Below, piece after piece: positions 12,643 to 26,500 of a DNA stretch of 64,000 bases. The position numbers were made by a program, and so were the translations under genes. The stretch is from contig FWCC01000181.1 in the NCBI GenBank assembly GCA_900169235.1, positions 62,001 through 126,000 of the forward strand. The letters run 5' to 3'. The notes below the pieces were generated by a model. It made no database searches. It saw only the letters and a program-made list of their open reading frames with translations, and had not been told where the DNA came from. Source of the stretch: Zarea fungicola. Lineage: Eukaryota; Ascomycota; Sordariomycetes; Hypocreales; Cordycipitaceae. Position 1 is the stretch's first letter. Every line of letters starts with the position of its first letter.

Positions 12643-14613
12643 ATGGCATCGGTTTTTCTGCGCGCAAATGCTGAAGTCGACTATCCCCTCTATGCAGTCG
12701 ACTTTGACTCAGAAGATGCCACACGTATCATTGTCGGTGGTGGAGGAGGAGTCGGCCGTTCTGGCGTTCCCAACAAAATTGTGAGGAGCCCTATACCAAG
12801 TCCACCTTTGGCGCAACACGCTCCGGTCCCATAGAGCAATGCGCACATTCAAATCATGTCGTTTTTGATTCGAGTTGGCTAACCCGTTTTCAACTCTGTC
12901 GCGCAACAGAGTGTCCTAGAGACAACGAACCCCAACGAACTGCGTGTTGTCGGCGAACTCGACCTTTCTCGTGATGAAGATAGCGTCATGTCTCTCGCTG
13001 TCGCCAGCGCCGGCCGCAAGGGCAAGACGATAAACGTGTTTGCTGGCATCAACTCAAGTCCAGAGAGCATTGACAAGGGCAAGAACGAGCACCTGCGCAG
13101 CGTGTTCGTCAAGGGCACCGCAAAAAGTACCAAGATCACAGAGGAAGGCCGCCACCCACTCTTTGGTAACTCAGCAGGCGACGTCTACCAGCGCCTGCTT
13201 CGCATCGACGGTAAACTCGGCGCCGCGGCATCAGGGGCTGGTACCGACCCGCAGATTGCGCTCTTTGACGCTGCCGGAAGCACGGGCAAAAGCCTGGTGC
13301 GCCGCGGCACTATTGACCTTCACAAAGACGCGGAGAATCTGGACGTCCTGCAGCTAGCAGATGGAAGCTATCTGCTGGCGTACTGCTTCAAGTACGAACT
13401 GTTCCTGGTCAGAGTCGGTAAAGAGCAAACGGATCCGCAGCTCATCTACTGTATCCCCGTTGACGAGCCAAACCGGCCAGCCTTTCGCTGCATTCGATTT
13501 CTCGGCCCCGAGTTTCTGCTTGCCGTCGCCAACATGCCTGGTCGCAGCGGTGTCGCCATCCACGGATATCGCCTGCCCAAGGCAGGGCAAGAAAAAGCAC
13601 GCCTGGCCGTGTCTGCCAAGATCTCGCGCAAGGTAGCCGCCACCGCGTTGGCCGTGGCCAATCTCACAAGCCCTACGCGGGCCAGCAACGGAGGTGTCCA
13701 GTCACTCGGTGATACGCAATTCGTCATTGCTGTGGCTGGCCATGAGTCGTCCATTACGATCTTTTCGCTCAGTCATGTCCAGTCGTCCACGATTAACCTC
13801 CTCACCAAGCTCAATCCACTGTCCACACTTAAGGCTGTCCACGGCGAGGACAACATCACCGGTCTCGCCTTTTCCACATTTATCACGCCGTCGACAAAGT
13901 CGGCGCTGGCAGAGCAGCAGTACCTGAAACTGGTGAGCACAACGCTCCAAAAGACAGTCTCCCTGCACAGCATCCCGCTCAAGAAGTTTGTGGACACGAC
14001 GCCACGGAGCAAGAATGCGCCGCCGCCGCCGCCTGTACGCTTCGTCACAGTGCTCGAAGCCAGGGCGTACCCGACCGGCAGAATTGCCATCACGCTCATG
14101 TCGGTTGTGGCGCTCCTGCTGGCGCTCATCGGCCAGTCTCTCATTTCCTATGTGCGGACCGGATCTATAAACTTGGACCCGGGATACTTGTTTTCCGGGT
14201 CGGCGCAGCCAAGTACGACACCTGTTGTTGCGGCGCCGCCACCACCGATTATTCACCAGCAGGATACGCCAGCCTATGGCGAAGCCGATACGGGCTCGAT
14301 TCTGCAAGACGACCTCCTCGCCAAGATTGTCGGAGAGGCACAAGCTAGCAGCGAGACGCTCGCGTTGTATGCCGCAGACCACCGTGCAGCGGCAGCTGGC
14401 CAGGATGCGCTGAATCTCAAACTCAAAGTGCACGATGAGCAAGTACACGGCCCGGGCAAGACATGGGAAGAGCTGCCTGCAGCAGAGAAGCGCGCCTGGA
14501 AGGCCAAGCTACGGGATGCGGGCGCGTGGACGCAGCAAATGGGAGAGACTGTCTTTAAAGGCGTTCTCTTCGGCGAGATTGGCGGCGCGATTGGCCATGC
14601 CGTTGCTGGCTAG
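12643..14613 (+). CDS. SEC12: SEC12-type guanine nucleotide exchange factor for Sar1
   Basis: ER membrane protein that loads GTP on Sar1 and so starts COPII vesicle formation. Two exons: 12643-12780 and 12910-14613. The intron (12781-12909) begins GTGAGG, has GCTAAC as a branch point and ends ACAG. It falls between codons, so the frame runs straight on from PNKI to SVLET. The protein is 613 aa. A glycine-rich loop at residues 35-44 followed by NKI matches the N-terminal loop of the Sec12/PREB beta-propeller. Residues 1-437 would be the cytosolic WD40 domain. One hydrophobic helix at about 438-461 is the membrane anchor, and about 150 residues follow in the lumen. This type II layout is typical of the family. 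Exon 1 alone looks like a short frame, so the gene is easily truncated by automatic calling at the ATG at 12988. Confidence 0.9.
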
Positions 14614-17600
14614 CAGAGTTACCTCTGCTACTCTTGATTTATACATTTTTATCTGGAATGGGAGTTGCGACTGGGTCAAAAGAACGACATATAGTCAACT
14701 TTTGTGCATGTTATTCCATCATCTATTTGGAGCTGGAGTTTTTCTTATTATCACGATGAAAGGCACTGAACGTTGGCAAGATAGTTTTTTTGTTTGTGCT
14801 GAAAAATGAAGGAAAGATGTAGAACGGCTGAGGATATAGTAGCCCTCCTAGCTTAAATAAACGTGTACTATAAATTGATAATTTAGAAAGAAGAAAAGGG
14901 GGAATTAACGTACATGTTGTCGTTGGTGATAACACGCATCCTCCGACAGACGATTGCCAAAACTGGTGATTTCGCATGTGCTTATATCAGCACTCTCATT
15001 TTCTAAAGTATCAAACGAGTAATTTTATTTTAAATTGAGCTTTTTTCCGATGTGGAGAAAAGGAGAGGGGGTGGTACGATTTGTGTATTTGGTTTATGTT
15101 TAGAAAATATCGGCTTTGACCGACAAGATGGCCTCCAGGATGTGCTGCACAGTAGCCCGAGCGTGCAGGTCGGAACCAGAAACGACGACTACACCAGACC
15201 AGGGGGTGAGGATGGGGTCGCCAGGGGGAGGCACAGGACGATATTGCAGGAATAGAGGGCGCTTTCTTGCATGAGATTGATTTGAGTTTTCTCATTCTGT
15301 TTTTATTCCCCGGAGCCATAGTCTCTCTTTTGAATTCTTTTCCCTCCAATGATAAAGCCTGAAAAATGAAGCCGCATCACCGATTCGACCCGTCGATCGT
15401 TTCTCCGTTTTTAAAACCATCTTGTCTCTCCATCTACCTTTGCCAAGGGGGGTTTCCCTCCACTCTTCCACCCCCGCGTTTTTTTCTTTCCTTTTTGTAA
15501 TGTTATTTTCATCTCATGCAGGTATAGATAGCTGTGCATATTTCCAGTAATAAGTGGTCTGCCAACGCAGCCAAAAAAAAAGCGCACCCCAGCACGCATG
15601 GGCTTTTTTTTCCCTTCCAAATTTTATTTTACCCTCCCAGGATGTTGCCCTTCCCCCCAAAGATAACGAGGGTGACCTCGACAGGGAGGGTCGCCTCGTT
15701 GGCGTCTTCTCATTGAAAATAACTTTATACCTTCCTGCAAATTACTTTGAGAGTGTCCAATGCTGGGAAAATGATGGCTGATGAATGACAAGTACAACAC
15801 ATATGTGAGCCTGTTCATCGACTCCTTCATTAAACTCATCCATTCATGTTTGGAGCTCGTGACTTTGCTACAGTTTTTGGTGTGCGTGTAACATCACGCG
15901 CTCACCCACCCAATGGCATGGGGCACAAAGAACAAAACGCATAGAGGAGGGAGCGAAGAAGAAAAGGCTAGGCTGTAATCTGCACTGGTAATAGCCTGCT
16001 TTGTGCACACACTCACAATTTTAAGAGGGTAAAAATTACGTCGTATGCAGCAGCTGTGTGACTAACTGGCACAAATACCTGGGTGTGGCGCTTGGTCACA
16101 CCACCCGTTTTTTTTTTCTTCAGTTGACTTTGGTGTCATCGTTCCCCTGCTGCCTGCTGCCGAGCCAGATTGAGAAAATCCAAATGGATGAGGGAATTGC
16201 TCGACAACAAAATCTTGCTGATGAGTAAAGTGTGGCCACTGCTATATTTTCTCATTGAGTGCTTTGCCAGTATGCAATCGTGACGGTGTGGCTCAGACTC
16301 AATTAGCAACCAGGACATTTGTCTCGAGATGGCGTTTCTGCAATGTGGAGGCTAACGGACCCAGGAGAATGGATTCTGCCCCAAAAAATGAGATTCAATG
16401 TTTCTCTTGCTTTATTCAGCGGCCCTTCCCTTCCTCTAGCCCCCGCCATACCTTGGGACGGCAGATATGATTTGGCTGGGGAGTACTTGTTTATCATTTA
16501 GATGGTTCACACGTCAAAGGGTGGTTACACTTACCAGCGGCCAATGTTAAACCGGCATCTGTTTAGCCTCGCTTTCTTCGTTCTCTGTGTATTAAGCTCG
16601 GGTCTAGCCACATAGAGGCTTCAGTGATGCTGCACCGACACAAAAAAGACGGTATGATATTTTCTCAAAGAGGCAGCCAGTATATTGTCAACGCGTCAAC
16701 GATACATGCTCATTTTATTGAATAGGCCGCAAGGCTGTGCTACTGCCAAGTCACTCAGGGCAGCACCGCTCACACAAACCAGATCCTAGCCACAACGCCA
16801 CCGAGCGTGTGCCTTGCGGAGAAAGCACCTTGAGCGCGTGAAAGCAATGACCGGTTGAAATTGAAACTTGGGACCAGTTTGTCAGATCTCCTGTTATTTG
16901 ATTTGCTTGATGTAGGGCTGTTCTATCTCTTGCAAGACTGGACGTCGATGGCCTCAACCCCCCCCCCCCCAACCCCGTTGACTGTTATTTGTTCATGATT
17001 TCCCCGTTTTGGGTTATTGATCGGCAGGTCCATAACGGGAGCTACTAGGTGCGTCGGCGAGACGGCGAGACGGGTGCTGGCCTTGGTGCCACACACAACC
17101 CAAGTGCAAATCCCGCTAGACCCAAGGATTTGCATCACGCTTCTCCGGGTGTGTGGGTCACGCTCGAAACATTGGCCCCCGTGTGCCAACTAACAACTTG
17201 GTTAGTTGACGAGTTGACGAAAGAGCAAAGAGTGGAAGGGAGCGGCCAGCATAACTAGTCAGCCAAGCTGACTGATGAACGCTTTTGTTCTTATTTTATT
17301 ATACTCAGCGTGCTAGGCGAATAAGCAATTGGTCCCTTCCTCTTGCTGACAACGGCTTCTCGCCACCGCCCACGTGGCATCAGTCTTAGTCCCTTGTCCT
17401 GACCGCCAAACGACTGGACTCGAGAAATGTTTGCGCCCTGGTACTAGAGGCCAAGCGACGGAGCAACTACGCTGGCTAACATGACAAGGCACTTATAAAC
17501 GTTTTGTGTTGGTGAGCAGCAAAAACAGGACTGCCAACGTTTCAGTCACTCCAGCTTTTTGCCACTGGGATGTGAAACAGAGCTGGCGATCTCCAGACAC

Positions 17601-18131
17601 CAATGCACAGAGTGGCAGGACAGTCCAATGCGTTCATTGCTTCGTTCGCTTTAATTCGACTCATCAGTCTTCATTTACCGCGGTTTTTCTTGTTCACGTT
17701 GTTGGGAAAGTAGACGGGGACACTAGGAGAGGTTATTGACCTGTGGGCTGGTAAGACGAAGCGGGGTGGAAAAATTAAATTTAGACGATGGCGGCGCTGG
17801 CGCCTGGAGAGATGGTACGTCGCTTAAGTACAGTGGAAAAGAGCTGCGACTCGCGAGTGAATGAGCAATACGGACGGGATTGTAGACACACCGAGCTTAT
17901 GAATGTCTTTTTCAACCCTTTTAAAGGGTTGCTTTCCATGTCCTGACTCTTAATTTTCTAACATCAGCTACACATTCCCAGCGTCGCAAAATTCTGGGAG
18001 ACCAAGACAGAGCCATCAACTACAGTGAATGCGCCAAAGTTAACGCAATAAAAACGACAAGATGAAGCATTGTCTACAATTACAGCCTACCTAGACTATG
18101 CTTTGCTTTGCTAAAGCGTATATTTCTGCAG

Positions 18132-18501
18132 ATGATAGTATGGGTGAAGAAAACCATGGGCGATTTGAGCGAAGCTGACTACCAGCATGTGCAGGCGCTC
18201 ATGCCCTTCTGGAAGGAAATGCACATGGAGAGATTCGGCATGCCCCCCCAGCGTGATATGTCATGAGTAATGAATGCCACTCAGTGCTGATATGCTTCAT
18301 CAAATACCTTCCCGCAATGCCCTTGACGAGAGTTTGGAGAATTCATTGGGTTTGAATGCATAGTTTGGTAAAGGTCTATTCTGCTCTAACAATATCGTTG
18401 GTTCGATAGAATGGTGTTGGCGCAACTTCAGTGGCCCCAGAGTTATTGTCAACGTCAAGGCCTCCGGCGAGTATGCCCGTCTAGCGTGGGTAGCTAACTA
18501 A
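18132..18501 (+). other. Possible unrecognised two-exon gene fragment or relic
   Basis: A short stretch reads as protein-like and carries splice signals. An acceptor-like TTTCTGCAG ends at 18131. The open frame from 18132 has acidic and aromatic residues in a natural-looking mix (for example DLSEADYQHVQ) and reaches a stop at 18266. If a donor GTGATA at 18253 is used, with a CTCTAAC branch near 18384 and an ATAG acceptor ending at 18409, the frame joins correctly to a second block ending at TAA 18499-18501. That block contains RVIVNVKASGEYARLAW. No family is recognised and no convincing upstream exon was found, so this could be a decayed gene end or chance. Confidence 0.22.
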
Positions 18502-21500
18502 TAAAAGTCGATTAGGGAACCTGACAGCTCTTCTTGCCTTTATTAGCACTTGGCTGTTCTCCAGCCATGAATCTCGCCCACCAATCGCGCCCCCAGTCCA
18601 AGCGCCACGAACCCGAGTTGTTGGCAATATCGTGGCTGTTACACAGTACAGCTCCCATCCATCAGCGGGACGGGAGGAAGAAGGAAACATGCATACAAGT
18701 AACAATTTTTACTTCTTGAAAGCCTGCCACTGAGCGTAGAGTGCAGCCAGCTCCCCTCCACAGCCACACCTTCTCACGCCAGAATGACAAAGGGCTGTGT
18801 CGAACGTCACTCTGTGTGGTCAACATTCGAAAAGAGGCGACTGGTGGCTTGCAGGGGAGGGCAAGGCTATTGCAAGCCATAATCGCCTGCTTGCTGCCAA
18901 GTGGCCCTGTCAAACGTGGCGTGGGTGGCGCTAAACCCGATATGCCAGCAGATACACAGCTATCTTCTCGTCATGGCAAACTTGCCAAGCCAGAGAGGAC
19001 CGGAGTCCCCTGCCCTCATTAGCATGTCTTCCTTGTCGGAACCAGGCGACAGACTGAGTGGGCGCTTCTGATGAAGCCAAGACAATGGGACAAGGAGGCC
19101 AGATACGTAGTTGGTAGTCCAAGTAGAATTTCCATCGCCAACATACTGGGTAATGATATTACGAGGAGATCAGCTTGTGGGTCAAGGGGAACCGGCTTGC
19201 AATGAAGGAAAGTGGCGAGATGAAAACAAAAAGCCAATGAAGCCGCAATTTTTTTTATTTTTTTTTTGCCACCCAGAGCCCAAAAGAAATGAAGATAGCG
19301 GCCTGTGCCTGTGCTTGTAACCAGTTTCAAAGTCGAGCGCCGAGGCAGAGCGGGCCGCGTCCGGTAGCCCCCCTGTCTATGATCCCACCCTATACATACC
19401 CCAGTTGCTGAGATGAAGAATGGGGGCCTCTGGCTGGTAGGCTTGCTGCGTCGCCAGGTTGCTTCTTGTGAAACGCGTCAGATGGGCGAACATGGACAAT
19501 GACCAATTTGACGAGCATGAAAGAATCAAAGCCTTACAGATGATAGAAGCTCGCCGAGGACTGTTGAGATATTCTTTGTTGGGCCACCTTGAGCGCTTTG
19601 CATGCTGGCTTGCATATATACAGGCAATGGCAGGAAGGGAGGGAATGGTACGACGGAGTAATGAGCCTGGAGTAGCTAGTTGTTTTTAGAAGGAGCTGCC
19701 CTCTTTTCTTGTAATTGGTGGCATTCGAAGGAGCAAGAACCACGACAAGTCATCTGCCACAGCGCTTATGCACGCAAATGTGCCAGCAGCGGCAAACAAA
19801 GATACCTCATAAGGAGTGTATCGAATGGACATGAAATATGCAGTTAGGTGTTTGTCCGGTCACACATAGTAAGGCATCGCGTTTTTTTTTTTTTTTTTAA
19901 TCAACAAGTCTTGGGGCACTGGTCTGACTGATACTGCTAAGACTTCTCACCACCTGGCGCGCGCGGACGCCCTTATTATTAGCACTACTTTATTAGCTCG
20001 AAGCCTGGATCCACGTAGCAACCCGCAATCCACCCTGGCATTTATTTGCTTTGACGGGTTGACAGGGTCCCCGTTATAGGTTCTAGGACAGGTTCTTAAG
20101 TCAGTCAAACATTCAGGCAAGCTAGTCGGCGTGCAGAATGACGATAGGAGCAAGGACGAATATTTCTGGGCGACTATCCATCTTGATTACCCATAGACTT
20201 GCCATGGCCACCGTTGAGTTGGCACCCTACGAGAGAGGCCAACCACATGCAACACGTAAACTACTAACTAGTTAATAACCTGTGCATTCATACATTACAA
20301 GTCAGTAGGCCATTTTTACCAGTCGGGCTGGCTCCATGGCTGACGGGATGTGTGGCCAGTGGAGCGGCGAGGCGCCAGCCAGGGAGCGAGCGAGTGCACG
20401 TCCTTTCACCCATGGCACAATTTTATGGACCAGGGCGTGCAGGGCAGGCATGTGCAGAAGGGCCATAAATTATTGGCAGTATTTTGCAGCATGAGCTTTA
20501 GTTAATATGTTTTAAAACCCGGCAGCACCGAGGCAAAAGCGAAAAAAAAAAAAAATGGATGGCTTACAACGACGACGCACTGACGAACAACAGAGTAATG
20601 TAGTCCACAGGAATCGCTACTATATGATGCAAAAGAAGCAAGCCTTCAAGCATGCATAGGCTCACCATGCGAGGTACGGATGGGCAGACATGCAGCAACG
20701 GCTGATCAAACCTGCACTACCACTGGCTGGCTGGTGAGGTGGTGTGGTGGTGTGTTGCCTCAGTGCGACGAGATCTTCTCTTGGACCGGCCTACCCCACC
20801 GTAACACAGAGCCACGAGAGCCAGGATCATGGGCATCCCTGACACACACACACACAACTAACAGCACAAGAACTGATGTCTTGTAGGCTCGACTGGCGTC
20901 GCGGTTGTACATGCATTGTTTCACAAGCAAGTGTGACAGGTAAATCTTCTAAGCAGCGATTGTACACGGGATGTTGGTAACTGTGAGGCGGGTAGTTCGC
21001 ATGACAGAGAAAGCAAAAAGGAAAGAAGAAAACCGAAAGAAAAGGGCAGAAAATTTAGGTTCATGGTGCGATGGAACATTCGCCGCCATTCACAGGCCAC
21101 ACGCAGGAGGAAATGAAGCGGGGGGGGTTGCAGCGGTGCTGTAAGTAGTAGTGCTGGCAGTATCCGTTCATGTGCATCAGGTCGCACATCTACTGCACAA
21201 GAGCTAGAGACCTGTAATCTGAATGAGCAGCATAGAGGCGGTAGATCAATGTGATTGTTGTTCGTGTTGCAAAAACTGTAAAAAGAAAGGAAGGGGGGGG
21301 ATAGCTTCATTTTATTCAGCTGCTCTTCAGAGATATAAGGGTTTCAAGCGGCGCCCATTGTGTTACAGGGTGGCGAAGAATGAGAACAGCACCGTTTATT
21401 TTACTACCTATGGCAGGTGCCTCAGTGGTGTTTCAGCTACTAGGCGTGGGATAGTGCATCAGTTACACAGACTGGTGAGTATTTAAAAGATGGTGAAAAG

Positions 21501-22389
21501 AAGAAATAAAAAAGGGACAGTCATGCCATTCGGCTGTCGGCGTGGCTCCTGATATATTGCGAAGATGAAGCTAATATATAACTAGCTGGCACCTACAGAA
21601 CTCGTCGGCCGGTTAGTGGCAATGGCAGTAGTATCTCACCGCAGCAAAGGAAGCATCAGCATCAGCATCGCCAATCTGGAGATGCGCTAGCGACCTTCTA
21701 GTGCGTTGCTGGACTGTAGGCTTTGGAGCAGCCGCTGCTAGCGTCGGCACCGGGCCACTCAGGTAGAGGAAGAGCAGGTACCATTCCAGTTGGCTCACCG
21801 ACAAAAAGGTACATGGAGAAGGTGAATCAGAGCTTTGCAGCTAGTCAGTTCAAGCAAAAGCCCAAACAGGTGCCACTACGGCACTACGGAGGTCAAAGGG
21901 GGGGAGGGGCCACCAGCCCACTTTGGTGCACACTGCAGCCTCCAAAGGTAGGTAAGTAGGTACCTGACCAAACGGCCAGTGCCAGCCTGCACCAGCACTG
22001 ACAACAAACCAGATATTGCAGTACCTCTTCATAGTAAAAGCAGGTAAGTAGAGCGTCCGGCTGGCCAATATCAAAGGCTGTTGCCCTGCACCCACCACAC
22101 CCTTTCAGCCAAATCTACCAATCAGGTACTTGGTACAACTCACTCTTCAGCAAGGTCTCCACCAAGAACCTTAAATCTTCCCGCCTGAGCCTGAACACTG
22201 GCGCTGTCTTTGGCTCTTTGCCCGTAAGGGTCCCCAGGGTATCCCCAGCATTCAAAGTGTCCCCCAGATGGCCACTAACAGACCTGTAAGTTCACCACAA
22301 AATTCAGTTCTTCCATGCCCTGCGCCAGCGTCTGGCGCCCGAATCAACCGCCCAGATCCCAAGGCTCAACAGGGGACGGCCCCCCCTCC

Positions 22390-22670
22390 CCCCAGCTAGC
22401 TTGGCCGGCTAGCCTGTCGCTGACCCTCTCTCTTTGTGGCTCTCCCTCCCTCTCATTCTTCCTGTCTCTTCCTCGCTCCGTGCTACTTACCAACACCACC
22501 TTGGCCATCCTCGTCCGCCGTTTCTTACTACTCTCCTCTGCCCAACCAAAACCACCACCTCTCTTCCCTTCCCATCCTCACATCACCACCCACACCCCTC
22601 CCCTCGCCGTCGCCTCGACCATACTTTTAATATTTTTTCCCTCCCTCTTTTCACTTCTGGTATCAGTTGT
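22390..22670 (+). promoter_or_regulatory. C/T-rich tract upstream of MED15
   Basis: About 280 bases are almost entirely pyrimidine on the plus strand. Such CT blocks commonly lie just upstream of transcription starts in filamentous fungi. If that holds here, MED15 would have a leader of roughly 800 bases with several upstream ATGs, including an ATG frame at 22996-23250. The position of the real transcription start is inference. Confidence 0.35.
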
Positions 22671-23521
22671 TTCTCCTGACATTGCAATTTTTGGCAATCA
22701 AGCTTTTGCTTCTTCTTTGTTGGCCTCCTCTTTTCTTTACAACTTTAGTTGTCGTTACGCCTACTTCTCGTCATCAGACCCCCGTCGCCACTTTGCAGTC
22801 CAAAAGTCAACAGAACCTCACCTACTTTCCAACACCCTGGACCCTCCACGCTAAACGCAGACCTCGTGCATATTTTTCAACGCTCAATACCATCCATTCA
22901 ATTATACTCCAACCCCCTTATGATTCGACTACGGCCTCGCGCACGCAATTACTGAGCCCTCGCCGCGCAAGACCATTGTTTCGCGGATCCCTCGCATGTT
23001 TTGCTCGAACAGCAGTCGACACCGCGCCTCCATCCCGATAGCACCGGATCGAATAGGTCATCGCATTCCCTCACCGCTCGCACACGATATACAGGCTTCA
23101 CCGGTTGAGCCTCACCGAAATCATTCAACCGACCTGCCTACACATCACCAACAAGACTGCTTAACGCTGTTCACTCTACATGCTGCCTCACGCTTGGCTT
23201 TAGCCTTTACTCAGCTATCACCAACCGTGGCGCGCCTCGCTTGCAATTAGCAAACTCAAAATACAAGCCACTTGTCTATCTCGTGGAATCTGCTTTGTCT
23301 CACGCGCACCAAAAACTCTTCGCCAATTTGCTTTCTTGCAGCCCAACGTACCTGCCTAAATCGATTCCTCCCTGGGACTACATCGACCAGCGTTTCTCCC
23401 GGTCTGCCGCATCACGCTCACGAAAGAGCTTTGTGACGCCGGCCATTATACTCGCCGCTCATCTGCAAAAGTTTTTACCATTTCTACACGCTGGGACACT
23501 TCTTCTCCATCATCCGCGGCA

Positions 23522-26500
23522 ATGGCCGCCAATATGCAGCACATGGCCGGCGCTGGCCACATGATGCAGCAACAGATGCAGCAAATGCATCAACACATGC
23601 GCAAAAACACAAATCAATATCAGACAACCATTTTTCAGAGACTCTCAAGCACACCTGTTCCTCCTGGGGGTTGGCAGGCCTCTATCAGTATAAATGACCG
23701 TATGGGCAAGACCATGGAACTGTACGCATCCCCCCAACTACCCTCAAGCACGAATGGCCGTCGCGTGAACCATCTGAATCATTCTAACTAGTTGACAGAT
23801 TTACCAACGTCACACTTGGTTCGCATATCGAGCCGGCTCGTGCTGTTGAAATGTGCATTGGTTTTGAACTTCAGGCATTCACTAATGCTGGTAGCAAGGT
23901 AACAAAAACTGCGAATCATCATCTACTACGTTACCAATCAGACCTAACACTTCTCTGCAATAGGAAGCATATGACTCCCTCCTAAGCGGCAAGATCATGG
24001 AATTCTTCAAAAAGAGACAGGCAAATAGTTCGATGCTACAAAACGGTCTCAACGCCAACGCACAAGTGCAAGCCCAAGTGCAAGCCCAGGCCCAACAATC
24101 ACAAGCTTTGTTAAACATGCAACACATGGGTCGAGGATTCCCCCCTCAACAAGGCTTTGCGGGTATGCCACAGGGCATGCAGGGCCAACCCGGCCAACAA
24201 ATGACGCCACAACAACAACAGCAGCAGCAGCAGATGCTACAGCTACAACAGCAACAGCAACGGCAAATGGCTGCCGGTATGGGCATGCCTAATCAGGCCG
24301 GCCGCGGCATGGGTCCTGGCCAACCACCTGGCATGGCTCCTGGCCAAGCCCGTCCAAACATTATACTTGAGCTTTCTCGCTTGCCACCCGGGGATCGTGA
24401 AAAGGTCAACACAGTTGCCCTCCGATTTTTCAACCAGGCTACCGAGACGGCAAAAAACGTGGCCCGTGCCCAAGTTCGGGGCAAAGTGCCTCCTCAGCAA
24501 TTGGCAGAATTCACTGCGGAGCATCGTGACCCTGCTCTACTGCTCTATCAAACCCAAGCATTTCATGCCATGAAAAACGCGGCCTTGGTTAGAGGTCAAC
24601 AAGGTGCCGCCAATATGAATGCTCCGCAGGCGGCCATGATGCAGCAACAGAACAGCCAGCAACCAGTCAACAACATGATGGGCAATGCCCAAGGCGCACC
24701 CGCCGGTCACGACTTTTCCCAGTTTGCTCCCAGCATGGAGAGCATCAAGGATCAGCAGATGAGCGGCCTCATGGCCCAGCAGGCCGGTCAAATGGTTGTT
24801 CCTGCGAGCGGAGCTGCAAGAAATGCCACTCCACAGCCCGGCAATCAGGGCATGCCAGTACAGCAAGGCCAAAATCAGACCACGCGGCCCACACAGCAAC
24901 AAAACCAGCAACAGCAGATGAAGTTGAATCAGCCATCGTCACAACAGGCCCAGGCAGCCCAGATGAAGCAGATGCAGAGCCAACAGGGTGGTCTTGGCAA
25001 TGCCATGGATCAAAATCATAGCCCGGCCATGAATGCTGGTGCCAACCGTGGGCCAAACGGCATGAACCCGATGGGGCCGCAGCCCGGTCAACCAACTGCG
25101 CCATTTGGTGATCAGCGCTTCAACCCGGCGATGCAGCGACCCAATCAAGGGCTATTACAGGCTATGCTGGCTGGCATGGCTCCAGAGCAGCGCCAACAAA
25201 TCAGCAACTTTTCGCCCGAAAAACTGATGGAATTGGTGCGCAGATGGGGATTGCAGCAGCAGCAGCAAGCACGTAATATGAACGCGGGTCAGATGAACCC
25301 TACGCAAATGCAGCACCAAAATCAACTCGCCCAAAATATGGGCGGTGTCGCTGGTTCGCAACCGGGAATGCAACCGCAGCAGCAGCAGCTTCATCATCCA
25401 CAACAGCCGCAGCAACAACAACCGCAGCCCAGTACTGGCCCAAACGGCGGTCCGCAACAGGGGCAAGGTACCATCAGCTGGGGGAGTCCTCAAATACAAA
25501 GCATCATGGACAGCATGGATATTCCACCGCAAGTCCGTACCAATATTATTCCCCAACTAGCACCGGAAATCAAGAGATGGCGTGAGCTGAAGCTGTGGGT
25601 CGGTCAGAATACCATCTCTCAGCAGGCGAAGAACTCCCTTTCGCAGCTTCAGAGGACTCAGTTCCAGCATTGGTGGGTGCAGCGCAGACAACAGCAAGCG
25701 GCCATGGCACAGCAAGGCCAGCCGCAGCCACCTCAGCTGGGTCAACAGCAACTACAGCCCCAGCAGCAACCCCAGCAGGGCCAACCGCTAGGCCAACAGA
25801 ATATGAACCCCATGATGAATGCTGGCGTAAATATGGCTAACATGCAAGCTCACATGGCAAACTCCCCGCCACATCTTCTGCAGGTGTCGCCACATGAGAT
25901 TGCTCAAATACGGGCCAATCGCCCCGCCATGGCTAATTACACTGACGATCAAATACGCCTTTACATCCAGCAAATGAAGCGTCAATCATGGGTGAATCAG
26001 ACCCGCATGCGTGCGCAGAGTGGCGCCGGTCAAGGTCTCGGGCCTCAAAATCCAATGGCCGGACAGACTGGTGGACAAATGGGGCAACAGCAGAACCAGC
26101 CACCAAACCCTCAGCAGCTGCACCTCCAGCAGCAGCAGCAAGCGCAAGCTGCGAATCGTGCTCAGCTTCAACAGCAGCCTTCTCAACAGCCAGCGCCTCC
26201 AATGGCAGGTGTTACTCCTGCCCAGGCCCCTGTCAAGCAACAACCAACACCACAACAGTCCGCCAAGAACCTCAAGCGCCCAAGTACCGATGATACTGCT
26301 GATAACAATAATGTTGCTCCCATGAATTCTGCTGGTACTAGAGGCACTGCGCCTAAGAAGCCGGCAGGTCCTACGCCACAGCAAATCGCGAATCTTACAC
26401 CGGAACAAAGAGCCAAGTACGAAATGTGGGTTAAGACACAAGTCGCCAACAAGGATAGTGCCGCGGCCAGCATGGCACCAAGCCTGGCACCAAGCGCCGA

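Larger units (their letters stand above)
14614..23521. other. Long spacer before MED15
   Basis: Nearly 9 kb between SEC12 and MED15 without a confident gene. It contains a 13-base C run (16958-16970), a 17-base T run (19882-19898), an AC microsatellite (about 20841-20856) and several T-rich stretches. A weak two-exon candidate on the plus strand lies at 18132-18501 and is listed separately. A short ATG frame at 19492-19689 (65 codons) has no supporting signal. From about 22300 the DNA becomes strongly C/T-rich and probably belongs to the MED15 promoter and leader. Confidence 0.5.

Noticed and set aside
19492..19689. 65-codon ATG frame in the long spacer
   Set aside because: Length is within chance for this base composition and no domain, signal peptide or splice context supports it.
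22315..22854. 179-codon frame upstream of MED15
   Set aside because: It is produced by the C/T-rich tract (Ser/Leu/Pro/Phe repeats) and has no conserved character; treated as leader or promoter.
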